A stretch of DNA of 64,000 nucleotides from Rhodobacteraceae bacterium QY30 (GTDB lineage Bacteria > Pseudomonadota > Alphaproteobacteria > Rhodobacterales > Rhodobacteraceae), in contig CP023454.1 of assembly GCA_002356635.1 (NCBI GenBank), positions 620,001-684,000 on the forward strand, read 5' to 3'. Position numbers and translations under genes: made by a program. This document shows, in pieces, positions 46,082 to 55,489 of the stretch (within the stretch, counting starts at the first letter, position 1; the number at the start of each line of letters is the position of its first letter). The notes beneath the pieces were generated by a model that saw nothing but the letters and a program-made list of their open reading frames with translations, ran no database searches and was not told the origin of the DNA.

Positions 46082-46837
46082 ATGACCCCTGCACAACGAT
46101 CGCCTTTCCTGCGCGGCCTGGCCGCATCCCTGCCCATCGCGCTGGGATATGCGCCGATTGCCTTTTCCTTCGGCATAGCAGCGACTCATGTCGGCCTCAG
46201 CCTGACGCAGACGGCCGGACTTTCGGTGATCGTCTACTCCGGCGCGGCGCAGTTCATGGCGCTGGCGATCATCGCGGCGGGGGCATCGCTGCCGGTGGCG
46301 GTGCTGACGCTGGTGCTGATCAACTTGCGCCACCTGATCTACGGCCCCACCCTGCTGCGGGCGGCGCGCCCCGAGACGCCGCTGAAGATGGGCTGGCTCT
46401 GGTCCTTCAGCCTGACGGATGAGGTCTTTGCCGCCGCTCTGGCCGCTTTCAGCCGCGGGGGCGAGCGGTTTTCGGAAAGCTACATGCTGGGCCTTGGTAT
46501 TGGTGCCTATTCGTCCTGGGTGGGCGGCACGATCCTGGGGGCCATGGCCGGGGCAGGGGCGCTGGACGGGTTTCCGGCGCTGGCCGCGGGACTGGGCTTC
46601 ATGCTGACGGCGCTTTTCCTCGCGCTGCTGTTGGCGATCCTGGCGCCGCGCCAGATCCCGGTCATCGCGGTGGCCGGCGTGGTGACCGTGATCCTGATGC
46701 TGACCGTTTCGACCGCCGCGGGGATCGTCGGCGGGATGCTGGCGGGGGCGCTGGCCGGGGTGCTGCTGCCGGATCCAGCCGGCGCCGCGCCCGGCGATGC
46801 AGACGCAGCGGAAGGGGAGCATGCCGATGCGGCCTGA
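46082..46837 (+). CDS. azlC: AzlC-family branched-chain amino acid exporter, large subunit
   Basis: About 251 residues with six to seven predicted membrane helices. The N-terminus has the family GLAASLPIALGYAPIAFSFGIAA and YSGAAQFMAL; NLRHLIYGPTLL and SLTDEVFAAAL follow. AzlC with AzlD exports leucine/isoleucine/valine analogues or related amino acids. The start is unsure: ATG at 46082 is preferred for topology, ATG at 46037 is possible behind a G run. It overlaps azlD by 17 bases. Confidence 0.88.
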   Translation: MTPAQRSPFLRGLAASLPIALGYAPIAFSFGIAATHVGLSLTQTAGLSVIVYSGAAQFMALAIIAAGASLPVAVLTLVLINLRHLIYGPTLLRAARPETPLKMGWLWSFSLTDEVFAAALAAFSRGGERFSESYMLGLGIGAYSSWVGGTILGAMAGAGALDGFPALAAGLGFMLTALFLALLLAILAPRQIPVIAVAGVVTVILMLTVSTAAGIVGGMLAGALAGVLLPDPAGAAPGDADAAEGEHADAA

Positions 46838-47180
46838 CCATGTGCTGTGGCTGACATTGGCGGTGGGCGCCGTGACTTGGGCCTTCCGTTACCTGCCCCT
46901 CAGGATCAACCTGCGGCGGATGCGGACCGACGGGCCCCTTGCCCGCTTTCTGGCCGCCACCGGACCTGCGGCGATTGCAACGCTGTTCGTCGCCGCCATC
47001 CTGGCCGATGTGCAGGGCGGGGTGACCCCTCGCACGGCCTTCGGGGGTGCAAGCCTGCCCCTGCCGCTGATTGCCGGAGCGCTGGCGACGGGCGGGCTGT
47101 GGTTCGTCCGGCATTCGGTCGTCCTGGCGACGCTGGGCGGCGCGCTGGCCTACGGCCTGGTGTTTGCGCTGGTGTCCTGA
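46821..47180 (+). CDS. azlD: AzlD-family branched-chain amino acid exporter, small subunit
   Basis: A 119-residue, four-helix membrane protein that pairs with AzlC. It shows the family GAVTWAFRYLPLRI near the N-terminus and ends with a hydrophobic helix. The ATG at 46821 is placed just after GAAGGGGAGC inside the azlC gene, so the subunits are translationally linked; an ATG two codons later (46827) is an alternative. Confidence 0.87.
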   Translation: MPMRPDHVLWLTLAVGAVTWAFRYLPLRINLRRMRTDGPLARFLAATGPAAIATLFVAAILADVQGGVTPRTAFGGASLPLPLIAGALATGGLWFVRHSVVLATLGGALAYGLVFALVS

Positions 47181-47239
47181 CCCTTGCGGACTTGCAGGCC
47201 GCACCTACATTCATCATCGTGAATGTGAAAGGGCCCGTC

Positions 47240-47695
47240 ATGAGCAACGCGCATCGTCTGACCTGTCTGGACTGCGGCCAACTGAACCGCGTGGCCACGG
47301 ACCGGCCCGCGCTGGGGGCCAAATGCGGCACCTGCGGAGCGGCGCTTCTGTCGCCCAAGGTGGCGACGCTGGACCCGGCCATCCACGACAAGGCCAGCCG
47401 CAATGACGAACTGCCGCTGCTGGTCGACTACTGGGCGCCCTGGTGCGGTCCCTGCCGGATGATGGCGCCGGAATTTGCCAAAGCCGCGGCGCAGCTTGCC
47501 GGCAAGGCCCGGTTCGCCAAGATCAACACCGAGGACCACCCCGCCCTTTCCCAGCGGCTGGGCATCCGGGGCATCCCGCTTCTGATCCTGTGGCAGAACG
47601 GGCGCGAGGTCGCCCGGCTGCCGGGCGCCCGACCGGCCGATCAGATCGCGGGGTTCGTCCTTCAGAACACCCAACCCGCCGCCGCCCGCGGCTAA
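47240..47695 (+). CDS. trxC: Thioredoxin with N-terminal zinc ribbon (TrxC/thioredoxin-2 type)
   Basis: A 151-residue cytosolic disulfide reductase. The N-terminal zinc ribbon uses Cys9, Cys12, Cys29 and Cys32 (CLDC...CGTC). The thioredoxin fold has the active site WCGPC (Cys69/Cys72) and the cis-Pro in GIRGIPLLIL. Zinc-ribbon thioredoxins of this type respond to oxidative stress in E. coli; regulation here is not visible. AAAGGG lies shortly before the ATG. Confidence 0.93.
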   Translation: MSNAHRLTCLDCGQLNRVATDRPALGAKCGTCGAALLSPKVATLDPAIHDKASRNDELPLLVDYWAPWCGPCRMMAPEFAKAAAQLAGKARFAKINTEDHPALSQRLGIRGIPLLILWQNGREVARLPGARPADQIAGFVLQNTQPAAARG

Positions 47696-47760
47696 ATCCC
47701 GCGGCCCGCGGCGAACCGCGCGACTGTGACGATTTTCTGTCACAGAAGGGGGGAGGCTTC

Positions 47761-47790
47761 TTGACAATGCTTCGCCCTTCGGCCAAATCC
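47761..47790 (+). promoter_or_regulatory. Probable tRNA-Ala promoter
   Basis: A perfect -35 hexamer TTGACA (47761-47766) is followed at 17-bp spacing by an imperfect AT-richer segment (CCAAAT region, 47783-47788), about 14 bases before the tRNA. A strong -35 with a weak -10 is common for alphaproteobacterial stable RNA genes. Confidence 0.5.
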
Positions 47791-47801
47791 ACCCTCGGTG
47801 C

Positions 47802-47877
<76 letters not shown>

Positions 47878-47917
47878 AATTCTTCCACCAAATCCCCATT
47901 GCAGGCGGGTCCGGCGT

Positions 47918-49606
47918 CTAGCTGATCCTGGATCGGTCCAGCATGGCAGCAGTGGCAATCGGCCGTGGACCGCCGCCGAACGCCTGACCGCGGTCCGGGC
48001 CCAGCCGCAGCAGGCAGAACGCCTCGGCCACCTCGGGCGGGGCGAAGCGCAGGAGAAGGCTGGCCTCCAGCGCCAGGGCCATTTTCTCGACCAGATGACG
48101 GGCCAGACGTTCGGCTACGTCGGGTTGCCGGATCATCGGCTCCAGCTCCCGGATGCAGGCGTCAAACGTGGCATGGACGCCCTGGGCCAAGGCGACTTCG
48201 GCCAGGAAAGCCCGGGCGGTGGCCGGATCGCGCTGCATGGCGCGCAGCACATCCAGGCAGATCACGTTGCCGGACCCTTCCCAGATGCCGTTCAACGGCG
48301 CCTCACGATACAGTCTCTCCAGCGGGTGATCGGCGACATAGCCGTTGCCGCCGTGGCATTCCAGCGCCTCGGCCACCAAGGCCGGTGTCCGCTTGCAGGA
48401 CCAGTACTTCGCCACCGGGGTGGCGATGCGGAAGAAAAGCGCCTCGGCGGCATCGTGGGCAGAGCGGTCCAGCGCCTGGGCCAGGCGCAACGCCATCCAC
48501 ATCGTCGCCTCGGCCTCCAGGGCCAGGTCGGCTATGACATTTTCCATCAGCGGCAGGTCCAGAAGCCGGCGCTGGAAGGCGCGGCGGTGGGTGGTGTGGT
48601 GAAGCACCTGGCTTACCGCCTGGCGCATCAGGCCCGCCGATGCCGCGACGATGTCAAAGCGCGTCGCCTGGGCCATCTCCAGAAGGGTGCGGATGCCGCG
48701 GCCTTCTTCCCCCAGCATCACGGCGTGCAGGTCGTGGAATTCGACCTCGCTGCTGGCGTTCGCGCGGTTGCCGCATTTGTCCTTCAGCCGTTGCAGGCGC
48801 AGGCCGTTGCGGCGGCCGTCAGCAAGCCAGCCGGTCGCCAGGAAGCAGGAGAGGCCGCCGTCCGACTGGGCGACCGTCAGGACCAGATCGCTCATCGGGG
48901 CGGAGAAGAACCACTTGTGCCCCGTCAACAGGTAGGGCGCACCCGAGCCCCGCCGCGCGCCGGCGGGACGCGCCATCGTCATGACCGCGCGCAGGTCCGA
49001 CCCACCCTGGCGCTCGGTCAGGGCCATGCCGGCGGTCAGGCCTGCCTTCGCCCCCGGCGCGACGGGCCGCGGGTCGTAGGTGGGGCGCGTGATCCGAGGC
49101 ATCCATTCCGCCAGAAGGACGGGGTCATGGCGCAGCGCCGGGATGGCTGCGAAGGTCATGCTGGTCGGACAGCAGATGCCGTTCTCGGCCTGGTTCCAGA
49201 GGTAACTCAGGGCCGCGCGCGCCACATGGGCGCCGGGGCGGGCGCGGGTCCAGGCGAAGGAATGCGTCTCGGACCCGAGGATCAGCCCCATCAGTTCATG
49301 GTAGGCGGGGTGGTATTCCACCTCGTCCCGCCGGTTGCCAAAGCGGTCATGGCTTTGCAGTTCCGGCGGATGGCGGTTTGCCAGCCGTGCAAGGCCCTGG
49401 ACGCGCGCGCTGCCCACCAGAGCCCCGGTCCGCGCCAGATGTTCCGCGGCCCAGTCGGCCCCGAAGGTCCGCACCGCCTGGACCAACGCCCGGTCGCCGG
49501 AATACAGGTCATGGTCCTCGAACGGGCCGGACTGGTTCAGCACGTCCTGTGCATTTCCGGCGGGGGTCCGTTCGATGAGTGGTTCCTTCGGCTTCGCCAT
49601 CGCCAT
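47918..49606 (-). CDS. AidB-like acyl-CoA dehydrogenase family protein
   Basis: A 562-residue flavoprotein related to acyl-CoA dehydrogenases, of the longer AidB subgroup linked to alkylation protection. AidB-type features are an N-terminal extension before the fold, QAENGICCPTSMTFAAIPAL, TERQGGSDLRAV for FAD contact, and ECHGGNGYVADHPLERLYREAPLNGIWEGSGNV near the C-terminus. Whether it binds DNA or acts on acyl-CoA cannot be told. An in-frame ATG two codons on (49600) is an alternative start. It follows the tRNA gene on the opposite strand. Confidence 0.85.
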   Translation of the reverse strand: MAMAKPKEPLIERTPAGNAQDVLNQSGPFEDHDLYSGDRALVQAVRTFGADWAAEHLARTGALVGSARVQGLARLANRHPPELQSHDRFGNRRDEVEYHPAYHELMGLILGSETHSFAWTRARPGAHVARAALSYLWNQAENGICCPTSMTFAAIPALRHDPVLLAEWMPRITRPTYDPRPVAPGAKAGLTAGMALTERQGGSDLRAVMTMARPAGARRGSGAPYLLTGHKWFFSAPMSDLVLTVAQSDGGLSCFLATGWLADGRRNGLRLQRLKDKCGNRANASSEVEFHDLHAVMLGEEGRGIRTLLEMAQATRFDIVAASAGLMRQAVSQVLHHTTHRRAFQRRLLDLPLMENVIADLALEAEATMWMALRLAQALDRSAHDAAEALFFRIATPVAKYWSCKRTPALVAEALECHGGNGYVADHPLERLYREAPLNGIWEGSGNVICLDVLRAMQRDPATARAFLAEVALAQGVHATFDACIRELEPMIRQPDVAERLARHLVEKMALALEASLLLRFAPPEVAEAFCLLRLGPDRGQAFGGGPRPIATAAMLDRSRIS

Positions 49607-49678
49607 CTCCCTTCGGCGGGGATGTCCGGGTCCCAGACTACCACAGGTTCCAGGCGGGATGGGCGGTCTTGCGAAGGC

Positions 49679-49993
49679 TCAGCGCCGCGCCGCCGCCGGC
49701 GGTTGGGACGCCCGTGTCGCAAGGCGTTGCAGGCGACCGATCAGCAGCACGCCCAGTCCGGCATGATAGGGAATCGTGAACAGCAGAACCCAGCCCAGCA
49801 TGGCCCAGCCACCAAGGAAGCCGGCCAGAATGGCGACGACCAGCGATCCCGCAAAGGACACGACCAGCGCGGCCAGGATCGGAAGGCCGTTCGCGCCGTT
49901 GACCCTGGCCTTCACGGCCGACCGATCAACCAGATATCCGGTCAGGATCACGACAAGCGACAGCAGAAGCGCCGCGCCAAGGAAAAAGGGCAT
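49679..49993 (-). CDS. Hypothetical membrane protein at the tail of the nor operon
   Basis: A 104-residue protein with three predicted membrane helices (about 2-20, 36-60, 66-88) and a basic, proline-rich C-terminus. No known family is recognised. It is 92 bases downstream of norF on the same strand, with no evident terminator between, so read-through from the nor operon is possible. The next gene, aidB-like, is also on this strand. Confidence 0.6.
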   Translation of the reverse strand: MPFFLGAALLLSLVVILTGYLVDRSAVKARVNGANGLPILAALVVSFAGSLVVAILAGFLGGWAMLGWVLLFTIPYHAGLGVLLIGRLQRLATRASQPPAAARR

Positions 49994-50085
49994 GGGATTG
50001 CATCTTTCGAAGCCGGAAAAGCGATCGCTGGAAAACCCGATCCGGGGGCCGGGTCAACCCCCATCCACAGCCAGGCGCCCGCGGC

Positions 50086-50322
50086 CTAGATCAGGCGCAG
50101 CGCCGCAACGGCGGCCAGCCACAGCCCCAACGGCAGGGTGAAGGCCCCCAGCCAGCCAGGTGCCCCCTTCAGGTGCAGGAAACCGCCGAGGATGCTGCGC
50201 GCCTTCAGCCAGGCCAGTACCATCAGGCCCGGCACCGCCAGACGACCGTCCCAGGCCGCCAAGGCGACGGTGGAAAGGGTGAGGCCGATCAGCAGGGCCC
50301 ACGTCTTGTTCAGAGAATCCAT
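50086..50322 (-). CDS. norF: Nitric oxide reductase accessory protein NorF
   Basis: A 78-residue, two-to-three-helix membrane protein at the norF position of the norCBQDEF operon; its size matches NorF of Paracoccus. Helices run at about 6-26, 28-45 and 55-77, a layout close to small cytochrome oxidase subunit IV-like proteins. It begins four bases after norE. NorE and NorF are needed for full NO reductase activity in Paracoccus, but their mechanism is not settled. Confidence 0.8.
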   Translation of the reverse strand: MDSLNKTWALLIGLTLSTVALAAWDGRLAVPGLMVLAWLKARSILGGFLHLKGAPGWLGAFTLPLGLWLAAVAALRLI

Positions 50323-50326
50323 TGCA

Positions 50327-50863
50327 TTACCACATCAGGTAGATGGCTGGCAGGATCAGCACCCAGACCAGATCCACCATGTGCCAGAACATAGCCCCGG
50401 CCTGCACGCCCTCGGGGCGTGCGCGGACGGCGACCAGGCCCAGGACGCCTACACCGGCCAGGACATGGGCCGCGTGGAAGGCGGTCAAGAGGTAGTAGAA
50501 TGTGAAGAACGGGTGGCTCTCGATGCCAATGCCGGCGCCCATGTCATGAGCATATTCCAACGCCTTGATGCCCAGGAAGGCCAGCCCGCCCAAGGCGGCA
50601 AAGGCCAGCGCCACGCGGGCCCCCCGTACGTTGCCCGCTTTCGCATGGCGTTCCGCGCGCGCGGCGAACAGGCCCGAGGTGACCAGAACCACGGTATTCA
50701 GCGCCGCAAGCCATCCGTTCAACCGCGCCTGCGCCGCTGCAAAACCGTGCGGGTCCATCACTCCGTTGATTACCAGCGCCGAAACGCCAGCCATGAAGAC
50801 CATGATCTCGGACACGATCAGGATCCACAGGATCAGTTCGCCGGGCAGGTCATCCAGACGCAT
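50327..50863 (-). CDS. norE: NorE, cytochrome c oxidase subunit III-like protein
   Basis: A 178-residue protein with five predicted membrane helices. The family is heme-copper oxidase subunit III; LPGELILWILIVSEIMVF and AFHAAHVLAGVGVLGLV are typical. It supports assembly or activity of the NorCB complex. The ATG at 50863 overlaps the norD stop by one base (TGATG); a GTG one codon earlier (50866) is an alternative. Confidence 0.9.
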   Translation of the reverse strand: MRLDDLPGELILWILIVSEIMVFMAGVSALVINGVMDPHGFAAAQARLNGWLAALNTVVLVTSGLFAARAERHAKAGNVRGARVALAFAALGGLAFLGIKALEYAHDMGAGIGIESHPFFTFYYLLTAFHAAHVLAGVGVLGLVAVRARPEGVQAGAMFWHMVDLVWVLILPAIYLMW

Positions 50864-52785
50864 CACAGCACCAGTTGCCGGTAGATTTCGGGCAGGGCTG
50901 TGGTCAGCCGGTCGGGATCGCGGATGACCTGGAAGCCGCCTTGTCCGAAGATGCGCGGGAACCAGGCCTGCGCATCGCGGTCGATGGTGATGCCAAAGAC
51001 CGCATGTCCGGCACGGCGGGCCTGACGTACGGCCATCGCGCTGTCCTCGATCCCGTGGCGGCCTTCGTAATGGTCAAGGTCGTTGGGCTTGCCATCGGTA
51101 ATGACGATCAGCAACCGACGCGAGCGGCCTTCCTTCGCCAGACCATCCGAGGCATGGCGGATCGCCGCGCCCAGCCGGGTGTAGAAACCGGGGCGCAGAT
51201 TGTGGATTCGCGCCTCGATCCGTTGGCCCATCGGTTCGTCGAAGGTCTTGCAGTCGTGGATCCAGACCCGATCCCGCTTCAGCGAGGAAAATCCCTGGAT
51301 GGCAAAGCGGTCGCCGCAGGCATCCAGCCCCCAGGCCAGCGCCGTCAGCGCCTCGCGCGCGATGTCGATGACGGGGCGACCAGTGACCGCGCTTTCGGTA
51401 GACCGGGACACGTCCAGCAGGATCGACACCGCCAGATCACGCTTCTCGGGCCGGGCCTGCTGCCAGATCCGGTCCGATCCGCGGCCCGTGGCGCGCAGGT
51501 CGGCCACCGATCGCAACGCGGCGTCCAGGTCGATCTCTTCGCCATCGGGCTGGGCGTGGCGGATCAGTTTCGCGGGTCGCAGCGCCTCGAACTGGCGCTT
51601 CACGGCGCGGATGCGGCGGCGCGCGGCATCATCGGTGATCCCGGCATAATCCGGGGCCGGTTCGACCGGCGCGGCGAGCACCCGGCAATGGTCGGGCATC
51701 CAGACCCCGCCGCGCGCATCCCATTCGGGATAGGTGAACCGCCCGGCGATCCGTTCGCGGTCCACGTCTTCGGGGGCAAGGTCGAGGTGCAGTTTCAGCT
51801 TGGTCGCGGGCGCCTTGGAAATCTGGCCAAGGACGATCTCTTCATGGTCCTCGGCGGCCTTCTTGGCATTGTCCAAGTCGTCATCCTCGACCCGGCGGTT
51901 GATGTTCATCATCTCGGCCCAGGTCAGCATCGCCTCGAACTTGTAAAGGATGATGCTGTCCTTGCGTTCCGCCTGATCAGCCTTCATGCGGCGGGTCTTG
52001 CGCGCGGTGCCATTGCTGGCTTCCTCGGGCGTGCCCGATGTGGGAAGGCTGGCGACCTCGGTCGGGTTGCCGGTCGCAAGGCCGCGCAGATCGGGCCACA
52101 GAGGCACCGGCAGCATGGGCCGGTAGCCTTTCGGCGCACGCCAATGGGCGGGCGGAGCTTTGTATTGCGCCAGAAGGGCGGCTTCGGGCGGGGTCGGATC
52201 ACCCAGCAGATGGCGCACCAGCCCTTCCACGCGCGCCTCGGTTCCGCGCAGCATGGGGCGCTGGCGCAGGGCCAGGTGCGCCTGGCACAGGCGGTGCCAC
52301 AGCGGGCGCAGGCCGGGGGCCGCTTCCAGGGTGGCGTCCGTCATGGCCACCCCTGCCGCGATATGGGCAAGGTCGGCGCGCAGCGGATCGGTTTCACGCT
52401 CCGCCGGGCGCACATGCGCTACGATGGCCGCAAGCCACAGGTAAAGCGACTGGTTGTCATCCCGGCTGGGAAAGATCGCCAGTTCTGCCGGCAGGCGCAG
52501 GCTTTCTCCATCGAAGCTGGCGCGTGCAACCTGTTCCGTGTCGAAGGCCAGCCGCCGACGCCACGAAATTCGGTGGCGGCTGGATTGATCTGCCACCGGT
52601 TTCATCTCGACATCCTGCCCGCCGCCAAGGCCCCGGAACAGCACGGCGATACGGCCGCGCATGTCTTCGAACCGCGCCGCTTCGTCCGGGAACCGCTGTG
52701 GCGGGTCCATCCGCGACGCCAGCTGGTGCCAAAGCTTGCCGATGGTTTCTTCCGGTTCCCACGGCGCGATATCGAGATGTGCCAT
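50863..52785 (-). CDS. norD: NorD, von Willebrand factor A-domain activation protein
   Basis: A 640-residue cytoplasmic protein that with NorQ activates NO reductase, probably by inserting the non-heme iron. The VWA domain occupies the C-terminal third, with the MIDAS motif LLDVSRSTES near residue 450 and later DGKPNDLDHYEGRHGIEDSA. The N-terminal two thirds, including an acidic central stretch, are NorD-specific. It starts three bases after the norQ stop. Length is normal. Confidence 0.93.
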   Translation of the reverse strand: MAHLDIAPWEPEETIGKLWHQLASRMDPPQRFPDEAARFEDMRGRIAVLFRGLGGGQDVEMKPVADQSSRHRISWRRRLAFDTEQVARASFDGESLRLPAELAIFPSRDDNQSLYLWLAAIVAHVRPAERETDPLRADLAHIAAGVAMTDATLEAAPGLRPLWHRLCQAHLALRQRPMLRGTEARVEGLVRHLLGDPTPPEAALLAQYKAPPAHWRAPKGYRPMLPVPLWPDLRGLATGNPTEVASLPTSGTPEEASNGTARKTRRMKADQAERKDSIILYKFEAMLTWAEMMNINRRVEDDDLDNAKKAAEDHEEIVLGQISKAPATKLKLHLDLAPEDVDRERIAGRFTYPEWDARGGVWMPDHCRVLAAPVEPAPDYAGITDDAARRRIRAVKRQFEALRPAKLIRHAQPDGEEIDLDAALRSVADLRATGRGSDRIWQQARPEKRDLAVSILLDVSRSTESAVTGRPVIDIAREALTALAWGLDACGDRFAIQGFSSLKRDRVWIHDCKTFDEPMGQRIEARIHNLRPGFYTRLGAAIRHASDGLAKEGRSRRLLIVITDGKPNDLDHYEGRHGIEDSAMAVRQARRAGHAVFGITIDRDAQAWFPRIFGQGGFQVIRDPDRLTTALPEIYRQLVL

Positions 52786-52788
52786 CGC

Positions 52789-53589
52789 TCAGCCCGCCAC
52801 TGCCACGACCAGATCCATCAGGCCCTTGCGGGTGTCGGCGTCATCCGTCAACGGCTCGATCATCGCGGCGCGGATGGCCCGGTTCAGGTCCATTCCCCCC
52901 GCGATCAGCGTGGCGGCATAGACCACCAGACGGGTGGACACGCCTTCCTCCAGATCCTGGCCCTTCAACCCGCGCAGCTTGTTCGCCAGCCGAACCAGAA
53001 GCGAGACGCGATCGGCGTCCAGCCCGCTTTCGCGCGCCACCACGGGGATTTCGTGTTCGGGCTTGGGGAAGTTGAATTCGACCGACAGGAAGCGCTGCCG
53101 TGTCGACGGCTTCAGTGTTTTCAGGATGTTCTGGTAGCCGGGGTTGTAGGAAGCGACCAGCATGAAGCCATCGCCCGCGTGCAGTTCTTCGCCGGTGCGG
53201 TCGATGGGCAGGATGCGCCGGTCGTCGGTCAGCGGGTGCAGCACCACGGCGACGTCCTTGCGGGCCTCGACCACCTCGTCCAGGTAGCAGATCGCCCCTT
53301 CACGCACCGCGCGGGTCAGCGGTCCATCGACCCAGACGGTTTCGCCGCCCTTCAGCAGATAGCGCCCGATCAGGTCGGCGGCCGACAGGTCGTCATGGCA
53401 GGCAACCGTATAAAGCGGCCGGCCAAGCTTTGCCGCCATATGGGCGACGAAGCGGGTCTTGCCGCAGCCCGTGGGGCCTTTCAGCAGAAGCGGCAGGCGG
53501 TTTTCATAGGCGGCCGCGAAGATGTCGCGTTCATCGCCCTGCGGGAGGTAGAAGGGGGCATCTGCCCCCCTCAGTTGGGTTCCGTCCAT
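52789..53589 (-). CDS. norQ: NorQ, MoxR-type AAA+ ATPase
   Basis: A 266-residue ATPase that works with NorD to mature nitric oxide reductase. Walker A is LKGPTGCGKTRF near residue 41, Walker B CYLDEVVEARKD, and a sensor-1-like Asn lies in VASYNPGYQN. The ATG at 53589 has GGAG about nine bases upstream inside the norB end; the frame is open six codons further. Four bases separate it from norB. Confidence 0.94.
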   Translation of the reverse strand: MDGTQLRGADAPFYLPQGDERDIFAAAYENRLPLLLKGPTGCGKTRFVAHMAAKLGRPLYTVACHDDLSAADLIGRYLLKGGETVWVDGPLTRAVREGAICYLDEVVEARKDVAVVLHPLTDDRRILPIDRTGEELHAGDGFMLVASYNPGYQNILKTLKPSTRQRFLSVEFNFPKPEHEIPVVARESGLDADRVSLLVRLANKLRGLKGQDLEEGVSTRLVVYAATLIAGGMDLNRAIRAAMIEPLTDDADTRKGLMDLVVAVAG

Positions 53590-53593
53590 GATT

Positions 53594-54964
53594 TCACTCC
53601 GCAGCATGTTGGATGACAGGGCCGGGTTCGATGACTTCGCGACGCGGCATCAGCAGCGAGTAGATCAGGAGGTAAGCCCCCAGAACCACCACCACACCGG
53701 CGCCAAGACGCATCCAGTAGAAGAGCGCCAGCTGGTCCTGCACTTCCATGTAGAACATGCCCAAGACGCGTTGCAGGTGCGTTTGCACGGTGCCTGCGAA
53801 GGTCAGCACGAAGGTCATGAACACCATGCCCGAGGACATCAGCCAGAAGCCGGCCATGTTCAGCACCTGGTTGTAGGGATCACGCTTGCGCAGGATCGGC
53901 AGCGCATAGGTGAAGAGCGCAAGGTTGACGCAGACATAGGCACCGTAGAAGGCCAGGTGTCCGTGGGCAGCGGTGACCTGCGTGCCGTGGGTGTAGTAGT
54001 TCACCCCGTGCAGCGTGTGCAGGAAGCCCCAGACCCCCGCCCCGAAGAAGGCCAGAACCGAACAGCCCAGCGACCACAGCAGCGCCGCCTTGTTCGGATG
54101 GTCGCGCCGGCCTTTCCAGACCATGACGAAAGCGAAGGCCATCATCGCGAAGAAGGGCACGATCTCGAAGCTCGAGAAGATCGAACCGATCCACTGCCAG
54201 TAGCCCGGCATGCCGATCCAGTAGTAGTGGTGCCCGGTGCCGAGGATGCCCGAGAACAGGGCGGTGGCGACGATGACATACAGCCATTTTTCGACCACTT
54301 CACGGTCCACGCCCGTCAGCTTCAGCATCAGGAAGCCCAGGATCGAGGCCATAATCAGTTCCCACACGCCTTCAACCCACAGGTGGACGACGTTCCACCA
54401 GTATTGCTTGTCCAGCGCCAGGTTCGACGGGTTGTAGAACGAGAAGAGGAACAGCAGCGCCAGCCCCCAGAGGCCGATCAGCATGATCGAGGAAATCACC
54501 GTCTTGCGGCCCTTGGCCACGGTCATGGTGACGTTCCACAGGAAGATCAGCGCCGCGACGACGATCCCGACCTTCACCCAGCGCGGCTGTTCCAGAAACT
54601 CGCGCCCTTCGCGGCCCAGCAGGAAGTTGCCTTCGAACAGGTTGAACAGGTAGGTGACGACCACGCCCGCCGTGCCCAGCACCAGGATGGCAAGCTGGAT
54701 GTAGGCGGCTTTCACCGAATGGATCTCCCGTTCGGCTTCCTCCGGGATCAGGAAGTAGGCGGCGCCGAAGAAGCCGGTCAGCAGCCAGACGATGAGCGAG
54801 TTGGTGTGCAGCATGCGCCCGACGTTGAAGGGCAGGATTTCCGACAGGAAGTTCGGCTCGACATAGATGTAGCCGATAAGGACACCCATGCTGACCTGGA
54901 CGGCGAACAGGGCGAGCGCGACCAGAATATAGGCCAGCGCGATCTTTTGTGTCTGGTATTTCAT
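53594..54964 (-). CDS. norB: Nitric oxide reductase subunit B (cytochrome b, catalytic)
   Basis: A 456-residue integral membrane subunit with twelve predicted helices that reduces NO to N2O. Heme and FeB ligands are visible: His in MLHTNSLIVW, His in WNVVHLWVEGVWE (with the Glu specific to NorB), the His pair in GTGHHYYWIG, and HGHLAFYGAY for the heme b/b3 histidines. Catalysis uses heme b3 and non-heme iron. It takes electrons from NorC; the two genes are ten bases apart. Confidence 0.97.
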   Translation of the reverse strand: MKYQTQKIALAYILVALALFAVQVSMGVLIGYIYVEPNFLSEILPFNVGRMLHTNSLIVWLLTGFFGAAYFLIPEEAEREIHSVKAAYIQLAILVLGTAGVVVTYLFNLFEGNFLLGREGREFLEQPRWVKVGIVVAALIFLWNVTMTVAKGRKTVISSIMLIGLWGLALLFLFSFYNPSNLALDKQYWWNVVHLWVEGVWELIMASILGFLMLKLTGVDREVVEKWLYVIVATALFSGILGTGHHYYWIGMPGYWQWIGSIFSSFEIVPFFAMMAFAFVMVWKGRRDHPNKAALLWSLGCSVLAFFGAGVWGFLHTLHGVNYYTHGTQVTAAHGHLAFYGAYVCVNLALFTYALPILRKRDPYNQVLNMAGFWLMSSGMVFMTFVLTFAGTVQTHLQRVLGMFYMEVQDQLALFYWMRLGAGVVVVLGAYLLIYSLLMPRREVIEPGPVIQHAAE

Positions 54965-54974
54965 GATGTCTCTC

Positions 54975-55427
54975 TCAACCGGCGTCGTTGGGCGGCCAGC
55001 TTTGGGTGTTGATCTTGCCGGTCCACAGCAGGAAGTCGGACAGCGCCCGGATTTCCTGATCGGTCAGGTGGAACTGCGGCATCTGCCGGCGGCCGGGGAT
55101 TCCGGTCGGCTGCGCCTCCATCCAGCCTTTCAGCGATACGAAGGCGGCCTCCGGGTCGTCCTGGACGCCCCAGCGTTTCATGACGTTGCCGACCTCGGGC
55201 GCGAAGTAGGCGCCTTCGCCCAGGATCGAATGGCAGTTCACGCAGGCCTTGCGTTCCCAGACGTGCTTGCCCTCGGCCACGCTCGCGGTCAGGGTCGCCT
55301 GATCGGTCGAGACGTTGACGATGTAGCGGTGGCCATGAATGAAAAGGCCGATGAAGATGAGGATGAAGAAGAGTGACCCGCCGTAGAAGATGTTCCGGGC
55401 CATGCTCTTCGTCAGGACTTCGCGCAT
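54975..55427 (-). CDS. norC: Nitric oxide reductase subunit C (membrane-anchored cytochrome c)
   Basis: A 150-residue subunit with an N-terminal membrane anchor (about 15-31) and a periplasmic cytochrome c domain. The heme motif is Cys62-VN-Cys65-His66, with Met116 in GRRQMPQF as the distal ligand. The chain closely follows Paracoccus NorC, including NVMKRWGVQDDP and TQSWPPNDAG. GGGAG about eight bases before the ATG at 55427 sets the start. First gene of norCBQDEF. Confidence 0.96.
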   Translation of the reverse strand: MREVLTKSMARNIFYGGSLFFILIFIGLFIHGHRYIVNVSTDQATLTASVAEGKHVWERKACVNCHSILGEGAYFAPEVGNVMKRWGVQDDPEAAFVSLKGWMEAQPTGIPGRRQMPQFHLTDQEIRALSDFLLWTGKINTQSWPPNDAG

Positions 55428-55489
55428 GGCGAGGATCTCCCGAAGCTGTTGCGACGGCTCTGGAATGCCCGCCCCATCCGGCTTCCGCC

